Source: Arthrobacter cryoconiti (GTDB lineage: Bacteria; Actinomycetota; Actinomycetes; Actinomycetales; Micrococcaceae). From it: 64,000 nt of DNA. Each line of letters opens with the position of its first letter. Position 1 is the first letter of the stretch. Of the stretch, positions 45,035 through 55,028 are shown one piece after another. The position numbers were made by a program, and so were the translations under genes. The DNA lies in NCBI RefSeq assembly GCF_020905375.1, contig NZ_JAJJBU010000004.1, forward strand, positions 100,214 through 164,213, read 5' to 3'. The notes under the pieces are model-generated. The model was not told where the DNA came from. It saw nothing but the letters and a program-made list of their open reading frames with translations, and ran no database searches.

Positions 45035-46098
45035 AGGAATCGGTCCAGGAGGCTGGCTTCAGCGATCCGGGAGAGCCCTTCACGGACTGTGCGAGCCCGC
45101 AGATCGCCGATCCCATCAACAACCATGAGCTCATCAATGGTGGCGGCCATGAGGTTTTGTAGGCTTCCAAAGTGATCCACCAGTCGCCCGGCTACTGCCC
45201 GAGGTACTGCTTTTAGCTCAGAGACCAGGCGGTAGCCTCGGGGCTGGATGATCTTCTCCAAGGAGTCGGCGGTGGGTAGCCCAGCGATGGACGCGATGAG
45301 GTTCAGGTCGATCAGGTTGGCTTGGTCGATCTCCTGAAGCGCCGCAACGGCGGCCTCAATATCCGTCGTTTCCGGGTCCGTGTAATCTCGAATCACAACG
45401 TCGGGCCCGGACCCGCGTGTAGCGGAGAGTTCGTCAAGCTGGAGCGAGAGTAGACGCCCGTCAACGCCGAGCTCCAGCACGTACTGGGCGATCTCCGCAG
45501 AAATACGGCGCACCATTTCATGGCGTTGTAATGTCACGGCAACGTCGCGAACAGTCACCATGGCCTCGATCTCCAAAGCGGAGAGTGAACTGGTGACCTG
45601 ATCCAGACGGGCCCGGTAACGCTCAAGTGTGGCCAGAGCCTGATTGGCGCGGGCCAGAACCTTCTCTGAGCCTTCCAATACGTGGCGGAGCCCGTCAACG
45701 TACAGGGCGATTATCTGCATCGACTGGCTGACGGAGACCACGGGAACACCGGTTTGGATGGCAACCCGCTCCGCGGTGCGGTGCCGAGTTCCGGACTCCT
45801 GCGTCTCAATGCTGGGATCCGGAACGAGTTGCACGGCGGCGCGGAGAATCTTCGTGACGTCCTTGTCACACACGATTGCGCCATCCATCTTGGCTAATTC
45901 CCGCAACCGAGTGGGGGCAAAATCAATGCCAATCTCAAAGCCACCTGAGCACAGGCTCTCAATGGTCTTATCTGAACCAAGAACAATCAGAGCGCCGGTG
46001 CGGCCGCGAAGAATTCGTTCAAGCCCGTCGCGGAGTGGGGTGCCTGGAGCAACACGGGCAAGAGTGGCCTTCAAGGCCTCTTCAGGGCTGCGCAGCAT
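45031..46098 (-). CDS. disA: DisA, diadenylate cyclase / DNA integrity scanning protein
   Basis: The 355-residue protein makes c-di-AMP from two ATP and scans DNA for branches. The DAC domain has the DGA motif at residues 72-74 and RHRT at 105-108, both needed for catalysis. A helical linker leads to a C-terminal helix-hairpin-helix domain (VVDGIGDLRARTVREGL). I chose ATG 46098, with AAGGA upstream; the frame is open to 46143. It pairs with radA upstream, as in many Gram-positive bacteria. Confidence 0.95.
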   Translation of the reverse strand: MLRSPEEALKATLARVAPGTPLRDGLERILRGRTGALIVLGSDKTIESLCSGGFEIGIDFAPTRLRELAKMDGAIVCDKDVTKILRAAVQLVPDPSIETQESGTRHRTAERVAIQTGVPVVSVSQSMQIIALYVDGLRHVLEGSEKVLARANQALATLERYRARLDQVTSSLSALEIEAMVTVRDVAVTLQRHEMVRRISAEIAQYVLELGVDGRLLSLQLDELSATRGSGPDVVIRDYTDPETTDIEAAVAALQEIDQANLIDLNLIASIAGLPTADSLEKIIQPRGYRLVSELKAVPRAVAGRLVDHFGSLQNLMAATIDELMVVDGIGDLRARTVREGLSRIAEASLLDRFL

Positions 46099-46318
46099 TG
46101 GTGAATCCTTCTTTTCAAGCGCGGGATTCCGCACAAGTCTCATTACTCATATTAGTAGGAACGGCAAATGCATGCCGAATAGTGGTCCGTGTTGGACCAA
46201 TACGAGTACTCCGAGGCCTATTCTTATGCGGTTGTTCTCACTATTGACGTTATTCTGCGGTGAAACACACTCCACCAATGAAACCGGTTCGAAGAAAAGC
46301 TGCACAACGCAGGTGTCC

Positions 46319-47725
46319 TTAGACCTGCAACAACAACTCGGTGGCCTCAGCAACGTGCTCAATCTGCTTAACAGTGAAATTTGGTGGGATGACGCCTGGG
46401 CCGGATTCGCTCGCAGGAACCAATGCGTGGGTGAAACCAAGCCTGTAGGCCTCATGGATGCGCTGGTTGATACCCGGTACGGGACGGACCTCTCCCGCTA
46501 ATCCCACTTCACCAAATGCCACCATTTTTTGGTGCACCGGACGGTTGATCTTGGCGGAGGCAATGGCCAGTGCTACCGCTAAGTCAATGGCTGGCTCAGT
46601 CAGCCGGGCTCCACCGACGGTTGCCACATAACTGTCGTCGGCATCCAGCCGTACGCCTGCCCGCTGCTGGAGAACAGCTAGCAGCATCCCTACGCGGGTG
46701 GAATCAAGGCCGCTAACTGTCCTACGCGGCGAAGAGCCCATGGACGTGGTCAGAAGGGCCTGGACCTCCGCCAAGAGCGGCCGCCTGCCCTCCATAGTGA
46801 CGGTGAGGCAGGTACCTGGGACCGGATGTTTAGTGCGAGTTGTGAACAGTCCGCTGGGATCAGCAAGCCCCTGGATTCCATCATCGGTGAGATCAAAGCA
46901 GCCCACCTCGTCGGTTTGACCGTATCTATTCTTCACGGCACGCAGCAGGCGTAGACGCGAGTGCCGTTCGCCGTCGAACTGGCAGACCACATCCACTAGA
47001 TGCTCAAGCAGGCGCGGTCCAGCGATGGAGCCGTCCTTCGTCACGTGGCCCACCAGAAGCGTGGTCATGTTTAGGCGCTTGGCAGCGGCGATGAGCGAGG
47101 CGGCAACTTCGCGCACTTGCGAGACTCCGCCGGCACTGCCATCCACCATAGCGCTGGCGAAAGTTTGAACTGAGTCAACTATTAGCAAGGCCGGTTGGAC
47201 TGCCTCAACCTGTCCTAAAGCCGTGCCCAGATCAGTTTCGGCGCCCAGATAGAGGGTTGCGGCAACGGCGCCAATGCGTTCGGCACGCAATTTAACCTGA
47301 GCGGCGGATTCCTCGCCCGTCAGATACAGCACCTTTTGTGGTTCTTGACCGTGTTCATTGCGTGCAAATTTTGCTGCAACGTCCAGTAACAGTGTGGACT
47401 TTCCGACGCCGGGCTCACCGGCTAAGAGAATCACGGCACCGGGTACCATGCCGCCACCCAAGACACGGTCAAGTTCCGGCACACCGGTGAGATTGTGGGC
47501 GGCCTTGGAGGCGTCCACTTCGGAGATGAGCTGAGCCGGGCGTACTACCGTGGTGGCGGCCGTGGTGCGGACCACCACGGTGCCTACTTCCTCCAGCGTT
47601 CCCCATTCTTGGCACTCACCGCACCGGCCCACCCACTTCACAGCAGTCCAGCCGCATTCGGAGCAGCGGAAATTTTGTCCTGTGGTGGAGCGCCCGGTAG
47701 CTGACTTTGCCGTTTTTGTTGCCAT
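46319..47725 (-). CDS. radA: DNA repair protein RadA (Sms)
   Basis: The 468-residue ATPase promotes branch migration in recombination. A zinc finger uses Cys21, Cys24, Cys35 and Cys38 (CSEC...CGEC). The RecA-like core has Walker A GEPGVGKS at 103-110 and the RadA-specific KNRYG motif near residue 263. The C-terminal Lon-like domain is present. The 220 bases to the disA start show no gene. Confidence 0.95.
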   Translation of the reverse strand: MATKTAKSATGRSTTGQNFRCSECGWTAVKWVGRCGECQEWGTLEEVGTVVVRTTAATTVVRPAQLISEVDASKAAHNLTGVPELDRVLGGGMVPGAVILLAGEPGVGKSTLLLDVAAKFARNEHGQEPQKVLYLTGEESAAQVKLRAERIGAVAATLYLGAETDLGTALGQVEAVQPALLIVDSVQTFASAMVDGSAGGVSQVREVAASLIAAAKRLNMTTLLVGHVTKDGSIAGPRLLEHLVDVVCQFDGERHSRLRLLRAVKNRYGQTDEVGCFDLTDDGIQGLADPSGLFTTRTKHPVPGTCLTVTMEGRRPLLAEVQALLTTSMGSSPRRTVSGLDSTRVGMLLAVLQQRAGVRLDADDSYVATVGGARLTEPAIDLAVALAIASAKINRPVHQKMVAFGEVGLAGEVRPVPGINQRIHEAYRLGFTHALVPASESGPGVIPPNFTVKQIEHVAEATELLLQV

Positions 47726-47855
47726 GGAACCAGCCTAGCGCTGGGCTCGGACACAAAGGTTACGGCACTCTCGGCCGGGGTGGAGTTCTGTGGATAAGTC
47801 CAGGATGAATAGTGTCAAGCGCCCAAAAACTCTGGGGAGACGTTCGCAGGAAAAT

Positions 47856-49004
47856 CTAGAGCTTGGGCAGCAAGCTCCGTGCTTCGTCGGGGTCCATTTT
47901 GGCTGTTTCTAGAAGGTCCACCATGAGGGTGCGGAAGAGCAACACCACAGCTTCGCCTTCCAATCGCGTGATCTCCAGTGTGGCAGGGTGAAGTTCAGTC
48001 GCAATCTCGCTGAGGGAATCGCGGGCGTGACTCAAGGACGTTCTAGCGGCGCCGGAGGGATCATGCGCCAGCGCGGCAGAAAGCTCGTCCACTGCGGATG
48101 CGGACTCGCTCATGACGTCGGCAAGACGACTGGAACCTGCGTCGGACAGGGCCACATTGTTGATCACACTGATGAGTCGTCTGGCGAGAACTCGTGCGGA
48201 CCGCATGGCGTAATCGAGCCGTTCCATGACCCTGGACAGGCTTTCGACTTCCTCCAAATGCCTCCGGTAGAGCGGAGAGAGTTTGGCAATCTCGACGGCA
48301 CCGCGCAGGCCCTGCCGCATCGTGTCGATGTGGGGCTGCTGGCTGCGAGCCCGGACGAGGGCGTGCCAAGCCTTTGTGGAATCGTTGTGGGACAGAGCCG
48401 ACGCGCATTCTCGCAAGACCAAAGACAACTCGCCAAGCATCTTCGCCAAATCGTTTTTGGGTGCTCGGCGCGGATCGCGGGGCACCAGCAATGTTGCAGC
48501 CAAGGCAAAACAGCCACCTACGACGGCGTCGATGCTGCGGGTAAACGGTCCACCGGCAGGTATAGGCAACAGCACCACCAACAAGGATTGTAGGGCGAGT
48601 TGGGTGGTAAAGATGGCCCCCGAATCAAGAAAGCGGGCCAGCAAGATCGAGACAAACACCACCAGGGCTGCTTGCCAAATACCGGAGCCGAGCCAATGGA
48701 GCAGGAAGTCTCCCACGGCAATTCCGATGGTGCAGCCAAGCCCTACCTCCAATACCCGGCGCAGCCTCGGCGCTCGGGTGAAACCCAAGGCAATAATGGC
48801 GCTGGTGGCGGCGAACAAAGGACCGCGGTGGCCAAGGACCAGCGAGGAGAAGTAGTAAGCTCCCACGGCGCAAACGGTGATCAAAAGTGCGGGTAGAACC
48901 GAGTTGGCACTGCGGCGTGCTCCCAATCGAGCGCGCCGCCTCAGAAAGGGGAGCGTTGAAGCAAGGCGCCCACGTCTTTTCCCGGCCCTGGCTGACTGTG
49001 GCAT
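47856..49004 (-). CDS. FUSC-type (aromatic acid exporter-like) membrane protein
   Basis: The product of about 382 residues has a basic N-terminus, then about five or six transmembrane helices (residues 35-175; for example LPALLITVCAVGAYYFSSLVLG), including LFAATSAIIALGFTRAPRLRRVLEVGLGC in pieces typical of FUSC proteins. The remaining ~200 residues are soluble and helical. Only one membrane module is present, so it may act as a dimer. The start at 49004 is chosen over 49067 because the longer N-terminus is not typical. Substrate unknown. Confidence 0.75.
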   Translation of the reverse strand: MPQSARAGKRRGRLASTLPFLRRRARLGARRSANSVLPALLITVCAVGAYYFSSLVLGHRGPLFAATSAIIALGFTRAPRLRRVLEVGLGCTIGIAVGDFLLHWLGSGIWQAALVVFVSILLARFLDSGAIFTTQLALQSLLVVLLPIPAGGPFTRSIDAVVGGCFALAATLLVPRDPRRAPKNDLAKMLGELSLVLRECASALSHNDSTKAWHALVRARSQQPHIDTMRQGLRGAVEIAKLSPLYRRHLEEVESLSRVMERLDYAMRSARVLARRLISVINNVALSDAGSSRLADVMSESASAVDELSAALAHDPSGAARTSLSHARDSLSEIATELHPATLEITRLEGEAVVLLFRTLMVDLLETAKMDPDEARSLLPKL

Positions 49005-49050
49005 GGGAACCAGTCTAGGCCTGAGTGAGAAAACCAAAAATCCCATCAGC

Positions 49051-49068
49051 GTTAACCTTGCGTTCACT
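49051..49068 (+). promoter_or_regulatory. Candidate PHO box upstream of pstS
   Basis: GTTAACC (49051-49057) and GTTCACT (49062-49068) are direct repeats with an 11-base period, resembling the GTTCACC-type PhoP sites of actinobacteria. They lie about 85 bases before the pstS start. PhoP binding is inferred. Confidence 0.5.
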
Positions 49069-49150
49069 TGGTGTGGGTCCTGACTTTACTTGGCCCCCGT
49101 ACGTTCTAAAGGTAAGGAATCCCCAGACACCATTCGAAGAGGTAAATCGC

Positions 49151-50269
49151 GTGAAGGCACTTCACATTGGCCGCGTGGCAGCAGTTCTCACCGTAGGCGC
49201 ACTTGCACTGACCGCGTGCGGCACAGACAACGTCGTAAGTAGTGGCAACGGAACGGGCGCAACTACCAGCGGCCCCACCGTGACCGGAACTCTCACCGGC
49301 ACGGGCGCCTCGTCCATTTCCGCCGCCATGGACGCCTGGAAGGCTGGTTTTGAATCCGCCAACCCCGGTGCCAAGATCCAGTATTCCCCCGAGGGATCTG
49401 GGGCTGGCCGCAAGGCACTGCTTGCTGGCGCTGTGCAGTTTGCCGGCTCGGATGCATACCTCAAGGATGCCGAAGTGGCCGATTCTAAGACCAAATGCGG
49501 TCCCGATGGCGCCATCGACGTCCCCTGGTACATCTCCCCGATCGCGGTAGCTTTCAACGTTCCCGGAGTGAAGACTCTCAAGCTCGACGCGGACACCGTT
49601 GCCAAAATCTTCCGCGGCGACATCAAGAACTGGAACGACGCCGCCATCAAGGCAGCGAACCCGTCCGCTACGCTCCCGGACCTGGCGATCACGCCCGTGC
49701 ACCGCTCGGATAACTCCGGCACCACGGAAAACTTCACTGACTACCTGGCTCAGGCCGGCAAAACTGTGTGGACCGACGCGAAGTCCGGTGACTGGCCCAG
49801 CGCCCTGCCGGGCGAAAACGCGAAGGGCACCTCCGGCGTCGTGAAGACCGTCACCGAGACGGCTGGCGCCGTCACGTATGCCGATGACTCCGCAGTGACT
49901 GACGTGTTGGGCAAAGTTGAGCTCAAGGTTGGCGAGTCCTTTGTTCCCGTCTCCGCCGAAGCTGCTGCAAAAGCTGTTGACGCAGCCAAGCCAGTGGACG
50001 GGCGCACTCCGACGGATATCTCCTTGAAGCTGGATCGCACCACCACAGCAGCTGGGGCCTACCCGGCCGTCCTGGTCTCCTACGCCGTTTTCTGCGCTCA
50101 CTACCCGGATCAGGCAACTGTTGACCTGGTCAAGGCGTTTGGCACGTTTGCTTTGAGCACGGAAGGTCAAAAGCAGGCTGCAGCGGCAGCAAAGAGCGCT
50201 CCGCTCTCGGAAGCTCTTGCCGCTAAGGCGAAGAAGTCGATCGACTCCATCACCGTCGCAGCAAAGTAA
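49151..50269 (+). CDS. pstS: Phosphate ABC transporter substrate-binding lipoprotein PstS
   Basis: The 372-residue lipoprotein captures phosphate outside the cell. The signal sequence ends in the lipobox LTAC with Cys23. Phosphate-binding signatures include GTGASSISAAMDAWK, EGSGAGRKALLAGAVQFAGSD in pieces and RSDNSGTTENFTDYL. The GTG at 49151 follows AGAGG at eight bases; the open frame upstream is not used. It is the first gene of pstSCAB. Confidence 0.95.
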   Translation: MKALHIGRVAAVLTVGALALTACGTDNVVSSGNGTGATTSGPTVTGTLTGTGASSISAAMDAWKAGFESANPGAKIQYSPEGSGAGRKALLAGAVQFAGSDAYLKDAEVADSKTKCGPDGAIDVPWYISPIAVAFNVPGVKTLKLDADTVAKIFRGDIKNWNDAAIKAANPSATLPDLAITPVHRSDNSGTTENFTDYLAQAGKTVWTDAKSGDWPSALPGENAKGTSGVVKTVTETAGAVTYADDSAVTDVLGKVELKVGESFVPVSAEAAAKAVDAAKPVDGRTPTDISLKLDRTTTAAGAYPAVLVSYAVFCAHYPDQATVDLVKAFGTFALSTEGQKQAAAAAKSAPLSEALAAKAKKSIDSITVAAK

Positions 50270-50299
50270 CTCCGGCAAGCGCGATACAAAGGAAGAAGA

Positions 50300-51232
50300 T
50301 TGTCCAACACTAAGCTCGCACGCCGAGCCGGAACAGGCCGCACCGGGGACCAAGTGTTCTCAGGTGCGGCCCTGGGCGCGGGTGTGCTCATTGTGGCCAT
50401 ACTGTTCGCCGTGGCAATGTTCTTGGTGATTCAGGCATTGCCAACCTTTACCGCTCCCCGGTCAGAGAGCACCGGTGGTGAAGGCTTCTTTGCGTACATC
50501 TTCCCGATCGTCATCGGGACGCTTATTGCCGCGATGATCGCTCTCATCATCGCCACGCCCATTGGCGTGGCAGTGGCGCTATTTATCTCGCACTACGCCC
50601 CGCGCAGTCTGGCCAAGGGCATGGGCTACGTGGTGGACCTGCTAGCCGCCATTCCATCCGTGATTTACGGTGCGTGGGGTGCTAGCTTTTTGGCCTCCTC
50701 ACTGAAAGGCCCGTACCAATGGTTGGCGGAGAACTTGGGGTGGATCCCGATTTTTGCCGGACCAGCCTCCGGCACGGGTAAGACCATCCTGACTGCCGGA
50801 ATTGTGCTGGCAGTTATGGTGCTTCCCATCATTGCTTCCCTCACCCGGGAAATTTTCTTGCAAGCCCCCATGCTGCACCAGGAAGCGGCTTTGGCGCTAG
50901 GTGCTACGCGCTGGGAAATGATCCGCATGGCAGTACTGCCCTTTGCCCGCGGCGGCATTATTAGTGCCGTCATGCTGGGCTTGGGACGGGCACTGGGGGA
51001 AACGTTGGCTGTAGCCTTGGTGCTTTCCTCGGGGCCGTTGATCGCCTCCTGGATTCGTTCCGGCAATCAGACTATCGCCGCTGAAATTGCCTTGAACTTC
51101 CCGGAAGCATTTGGGCTGCGCATGCATGAACTCATCGCCGCCGGGCTGGTCCTGTTCCTCATCACCTTGCTAGTCAATGTGGTGGCCCGCTGGATCATTA
51201 GCCGGCACAAAGAATTCTCGGGAGCAAATTGA
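50300..51232 (+). CDS. pstC: Phosphate ABC transporter permease PstC
   Basis: The 310-residue permease has six transmembrane segments and the EAA loop (HQEAALALGATRWEMIRMAVLPFARGG in part) that docks PstB. The TTG start at 50300 follows AAAGGAAGAAGA. The stop overlaps the pstA start by one base. Confidence 0.93.
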   Translation: MSNTKLARRAGTGRTGDQVFSGAALGAGVLIVAILFAVAMFLVIQALPTFTAPRSESTGGEGFFAYIFPIVIGTLIAAMIALIIATPIGVAVALFISHYAPRSLAKGMGYVVDLLAAIPSVIYGAWGASFLASSLKGPYQWLAENLGWIPIFAGPASGTGKTILTAGIVLAVMVLPIIASLTREIFLQAPMLHQEAALALGATRWEMIRMAVLPFARGGIISAVMLGLGRALGETLAVALVLSSGPLIASWIRSGNQTIAAEIALNFPEAFGLRMHELIAAGLVLFLITLLVNVVARWIISRHKEFSGAN

Positions 51233-52338
51233 TGGCAACGCTCATGACCGAACGCAAGCGTTCAGCACTGACACAGAACCGCCTGCCAAAGTACACCCCG
51301 TACGTGGTGGCTGGCGCCGCAATTGTTGTTGCAGCAGCCCTGATGGCTTTGGTCGGGTTCAATGTATTTGCTTGGGCGCTTCTGTCCGCCATTCTGTTCG
51401 CGGCAGGCAATGTGACAAGTTCCGCCGTGGTTGAAGGCCGTCGGAAGGCCATCGACAAGCTGGCAACCTCACTTGTGGTTGGCTCGTTTTTAGTAGCGTT
51501 ACTGCCACTGGTCTCCGTTATCTGGACTGTTCTGGTCAACGGCATTCCCGGGTTGCTGACACCAGGCTTTCTGGGCTCATCCATGAACGGCGTCACCGGT
51601 GTGCAGGACAACGCTTCTGTTACTAACAACACTCCCGTTATGGGCGGCGTTTACCACGCGCTGGTTGGCTCCGTTTTGATAACCCTGTGGGCCACACTGA
51701 TTTCTGTGCCCGTGGGCTTGCTGACTTCCATCTATCTGGTGGAATACAGTGCCGGGAATAAATTCTCCAAAGTCATCACGTTCCTAGTGGACGTTATGAC
51801 CGGCATTCCCTCCATTGTTGCCGGGCTCTTTGCGACAGCGCTCTTCGCTCTGATTATGGGACCTGGAACAAAGACTGGCTTCGTTGCCGCCGTGGCCCTT
51901 TCGGTGCTCATGATTCCGGTGGTGGTCCGTTCCAGCGAAGAGATGCTCAAGATTGTGCCCAACGAGCTACGTGAAGCTTCGTATGCGCTGGGAGTTCGTA
52001 AGTGGCGGACTATTTTGAAAATAGTCATTCCGACGGCGATTTCAGGCATTGCGTCCGGTGTCACCTTGGCCATTGCCCGAGTGATCGGTGAGACAGCGCC
52101 ACTGCTGGTGACAGCCGGGTTTGCCTCCTCCATCAACACCAACGTCTTTGCCGGCTGGATGGCGTCCCTGCCAACGTTCATCTACACGCAGATCATGACT
52201 CCCACGTCTCCGTCCAATCCGGATCCCTCCGCTCAAAGAGCCTGGGCCGCGGCGTTGTTGTTGATCCTGCTTGTGATGGCCCTCAACTTTGGCGCGCGCC
52301 TTGTGGCCCGCATTTTCGCGCCGAAAACCGGCCGCTAA
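51232..52338 (+). CDS. pstA: Phosphate ABC transporter permease PstA
   Basis: The 368-residue permease has two N-terminal helices plus the usual six-helix core with the EAA loop LREASYALGVRKWRTILK. The ATG at 51232 overlaps the pstC stop and is seven bases after GGGAG. The paired N-terminal helices make it longer than the E. coli protein but are common in actinobacteria. Confidence 0.93.
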   Translation: MATLMTERKRSALTQNRLPKYTPYVVAGAAIVVAAALMALVGFNVFAWALLSAILFAAGNVTSSAVVEGRRKAIDKLATSLVVGSFLVALLPLVSVIWTVLVNGIPGLLTPGFLGSSMNGVTGVQDNASVTNNTPVMGGVYHALVGSVLITLWATLISVPVGLLTSIYLVEYSAGNKFSKVITFLVDVMTGIPSIVAGLFATALFALIMGPGTKTGFVAAVALSVLMIPVVVRSSEEMLKIVPNELREASYALGVRKWRTILKIVIPTAISGIASGVTLAIARVIGETAPLLVTAGFASSINTNVFAGWMASLPTFIYTQIMTPTSPSNPDPSAQRAWAAALLLILLVMALNFGARLVARIFAPKTGR

Positions 52339-52380
52339 CTTTTACCGGTCAGAATAAGACCTAGAAACGGAAGTCCAGCT

Positions 52381-53160
52381 ATGTCCAAACGTATTGATGT
52401 CAGCGATTTGCACGTGTACTACGGTGACTTTCTGGCCGTCGAAGACGTTAACATCACTCTTGACGCCAAGTCCGTCACCGCGTTCATTGGCCCTTCAGGG
52501 TGCGGTAAGTCCACCTTCTTGCGCACGCTGAACCGCATGCATGAGGTCATTCCCGGCGCTCGAGTGGAAGGGAAAGTACTGCTAGACGGAGACAATCTGT
52601 ACTCAGACGGCGTGGACCCGGTCACCGTGCGTAGTCAGATCGGTATGGTCTTTCAGCGTCCCAACCCATTCCCCACCATGAGTATCCGTGACAACGTGCT
52701 AGCTGGCGTGAAGCTCAATAGCCGACGCATCTCCAAGTCCGACGCCGATGCTCTGGTGGAGAGTTCTTTGAGCAGCGCCAATCTTTGGAATGAGGTCAAG
52801 GACCGCCTGGACAAGCCGGGCTCTGGCCTTTCCGGCGGGCAACAGCAGCGCCTGTGCATCGCGCGGGCTATTGCGGTTTCACCGGACGTCATCTTGATGG
52901 ACGAGCCCTGCTCAGCTCTGGACCCGATTTCCACACTAGCAATTGAGGACCTCATAAACGAGCTCAAAGACCAATACACCGTGGTCATCGTTACGCACAA
53001 TATGCAGCAGGCCGCCCGGGTCTCTGACAAGACGGCGTTCTTCAATATTGCCGGCACGGGAAAGCCTGGGAAGCTCATAGAGTTTGCTGAGACCGCCACC
53101 ATCTTCAATAATCCGGGTGAGAAGTCTACCGAGGACTACGTTTCCGGCCGGTTCGGCTAA
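52381..53160 (+). CDS. pstB: Phosphate ABC transporter ATPase PstB
   Basis: This is a 259-residue ATPase with Walker [10 protein letters not shown] at 37-45, the family-typical [18 protein letters not shown]-loop, signature [14 protein letters not shown] and Walker [14 protein letters not shown]. It ends the pst operon. No phoU follows, and the next genes run in the opposite direction. Confidence 0.95.
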   Translation: MSKRIDVSDLHVYYGDFLAVEDVNITLDAKSVTAFIGPSGCGKSTFLRTLNRMHEVIPGARVEGKVLLDGDNLYSDGVDPVTVRSQIGMVFQRPNPFPTMSIRDNVLAGVKLNSRRISKSDADALVESSLSSANLWNEVKDRLDKPGSGLSGGQQQRLCIARAIAVSPDVILMDEPCSALDPISTLAIEDLINELKDQYTVVIVTHNMQQAARVSDKTAFFNIAGTGKPGKLIEFAETATIFNNPGEKSTEDYVSGRFG

Positions 53161-53203
53161 TCACCGCATCTGAGCTAGTCACCGCATGGTCGGAGGTTGT
53201 TCC

Positions 53204-54214
53204 TTAGGCGAGCGGGGACAGGGCCAGGAAAAGTAACGCCCCAAGAAAAGCGCAGACTAGGGGTGTGGCCAGCCACATGCCGATAATGCGCAGCAGGAAT
53301 CGGCCGTTCGTGACCGAAAAACGCTGGTTTTGTCCGGCCCCAACAATTGCCCCCGTCACGGTGTGGGTGGTGGACAGTGGGAGGGCGAAACCGATCGCTC
53401 CGATAAACAAGAGCCCGGCACCGACTAGCTGGGCCACACAGCCGCGCATGGGATCGATCCGCACCAGACGGTGCCCAAGGGTGTAGGAAATTCGCCAGCC
53501 CCCGGCCAATGTGCCGGCCGTCAAAAGAACCGCGGTAAAGATTGGTACCCACAGCGGCATCTCTCCGGCCACGCCCACACCTGCGGCAAGCAGCGCAAAC
53601 AAGACAACCGCCGTCGTCCGCTGGCCGTCCTGAAGACCATGCCCAAACGCGACGGCAGCTCCGGCCACCGACTGCAGCGCTCTGGTGCGCCGATTAACCA
53701 TATTGGGTGCGGTGTTCCGCGCTGCCCAAGCGACGGGGTAGACCATCACGAAGCCGAATATATACGCCACAATGGGCGAAAGAAAAAGTGGAAGCAGTAC
53801 CAGGGTCAAGATCGTCGTGTTGATGCCCTGCAGCGGTTCGTTGCCCAGCATGACCGAGCCCAGCGAAGCACCTACCAGCCCACTGATCAGTGCCTGCGTG
53901 GACGATGACGGGATGCCATGCCACCACTGATGAACCCCCCAGAGGCAGGCGCTGAGAACGGCAGCGAGCAGCATGATCAAACTGTTGGGACCGGGGGGAG
54001 CTGCGAAAAGCCGATCCGACAACGTCACGGCAAGTACCGCACTGAGTAGGGCGCCAACACAGTTGAATAGCCCCGCCAGCAGAACGGCGATCGTTGGTGT
54101 CAATGCATGGTTTCTCACTGAAAGAGCGACGGCGGCCGAGACGTCGCGGAAGCCGTTCAAAAATGCAAAGACCGCTGCCATCAAAATGACGGCGCCGAGC
54201 AGAAAAGTCACCAA
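53204..54214 (-). CDS. Low-affinity inorganic phosphate transporter (Pit family)
   Basis: The 336-residue protein has about ten hydrophobic segments and the two inverted family motifs FLNGFRDVSAAVALSV near residue 18 and GAAVAFGHGLQDGQRTTAV near residue 186. Pit proteins import metal-phosphate complexes with protons. The canonical GxND reads GFRD and GLQD here. The gene follows its DUF47 partner by one base. Confidence 0.88.
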   Translation of the reverse strand: MVTFLLGAVILMAAVFAFLNGFRDVSAAVALSVRNHALTPTIAVLLAGLFNCVGALLSAVLAVTLSDRLFAAPPGPNSLIMLLAAVLSACLWGVHQWWHGIPSSSTQALISGLVGASLGSVMLGNEPLQGINTTILTLVLLPLFLSPIVAYIFGFVMVYPVAWAARNTAPNMVNRRTRALQSVAGAAVAFGHGLQDGQRTTAVVLFALLAAGVGVAGEMPLWVPIFTAVLLTAGTLAGGWRISYTLGHRLVRIDPMRGCVAQLVGAGLLFIGAIGFALPLSTTHTVTGAIVGAGQNQRFSVTNGRFLLRIIGMWLATPLVCAFLGALLFLALSPLA

Positions 54215-54215
54215 G

Positions 54216-54833
54216 CTAGGATTCCTTGACGATGATGCTACCCACCTGAGTGGCCACGGCTCGCATCTTGTTGCTGGCGGCCGAAAACTGATCGGCCAGA
54301 GTCCGGTACTTGGTAAAAGTGGTGGAGTTGTGATTTTCCAGCAGTTCAGAAACCAGGATCCTGTGGGTGTGATCCGCCCTTTTGGCTAGGCGCAGGATCT
54401 CCAGCCAGTAGTCCTCCAGGGAGTCAAGATTGTTCAAGGCGCCCATGGCCGTTACTGTCAGCTCCGCTTGCCTTGAGAGTATCTCTAGTTGATCCCCGGC
54501 CCGGGTTGGAATCCTTTCCAAGCTGTAAAGTTCCACCAGCTCAGCAGCTGCCGTGAGGGTCTCCGCCGTCTCGTTGAGTAGCCGGCCCAGGGCAAAGAGG
54601 TCTTCGCGGGGTAACGGATTGATGAAGCTGGTGCGCATGGTGGTCAGGAGCGTGGCAAAGTCGGCCGAGGAGGCGCTTTCGTGCCTTCGCATTGTTTCGG
54701 CGAGAGCGGAAAAGTCCGCCCGGCTGGCGCCCAAGAGCTCTGCTAACGTTTGGGTCCCGGCTGTGACGTGCCCGGCCATGCGGACAAGCGTGTCCAGACC
54801 AGCCTTCTCTTGGGGAAAGAATCGCAGCTTCAC
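54216..54833 (-). CDS. DUF47 / PhoU-like Pit accessory protein
   Basis: This 205-residue all-helical protein starts MKLRFFPQEKAGLDTLVRMAG in two blocks typical of the family, and shows the PhoU-like pattern of heptad helices. DUF47 proteins are encoded next to Pit transporters and are thought to control them. It is the first gene of a two-gene unit with pit, convergent to pstSCAB. Confidence 0.87.
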   Translation of the reverse strand: MKLRFFPQEKAGLDTLVRMAGHVTAGTQTLAELLGASRADFSALAETMRRHESASSADFATLLTTMRTSFINPLPREDLFALGRLLNETAETLTAAAELVELYSLERIPTRAGDQLEILSRQAELTVTAMGALNNLDSLEDYWLEILRLAKRADHTHRILVSELLENHNSTTFTKYRTLADQFSAASNKMRAVATQVGSIIVKES

Positions 54834-55028
54834 GGCAAGCCTTTGTTATGGGAGCATTTTTGAGCAAAAAAGTGGTGCCGAACCGGGAGCGCCTCTCGGC
54901 ACTGGGCCGCTCGAAGCGGCTATAAAATGGAGCCCGGGGGTTCCACGGTTCGACACCGCTTTCAGTGTTCTACGTTGCGGTCCCGGTGTCAACCGGGGCG
55001 GCCCACTGAACGAGTAAATATCCGCCTT
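54834..55028. other. Promoter region of DUF47-pit; no gene seen
   Basis: The 195-base gap contains short complementary stretches (for example GCCGCTCGAAGCGGC at 54907-54921) but no convincing open frame, RNA gene or clear promoter. Confidence 0.4.

Noticed and set aside
44806..45162. Plus-strand 118-codon frame near the SDR remnant
   Set aside because: It is in neither of the two frames that carry SDR similarity and runs into the disA gene antisense.
49106..50353. Minus-strand 415-codon open frame
   Set aside because: It is antisense to pstS, which has a lipobox, family motifs and operon context.
53161..53203. Repeated TCACCGCAT between pstB and pit as a regulatory or terminator element
   Set aside because: Only two short direct copies, no stem and no recurrence; probably chance.
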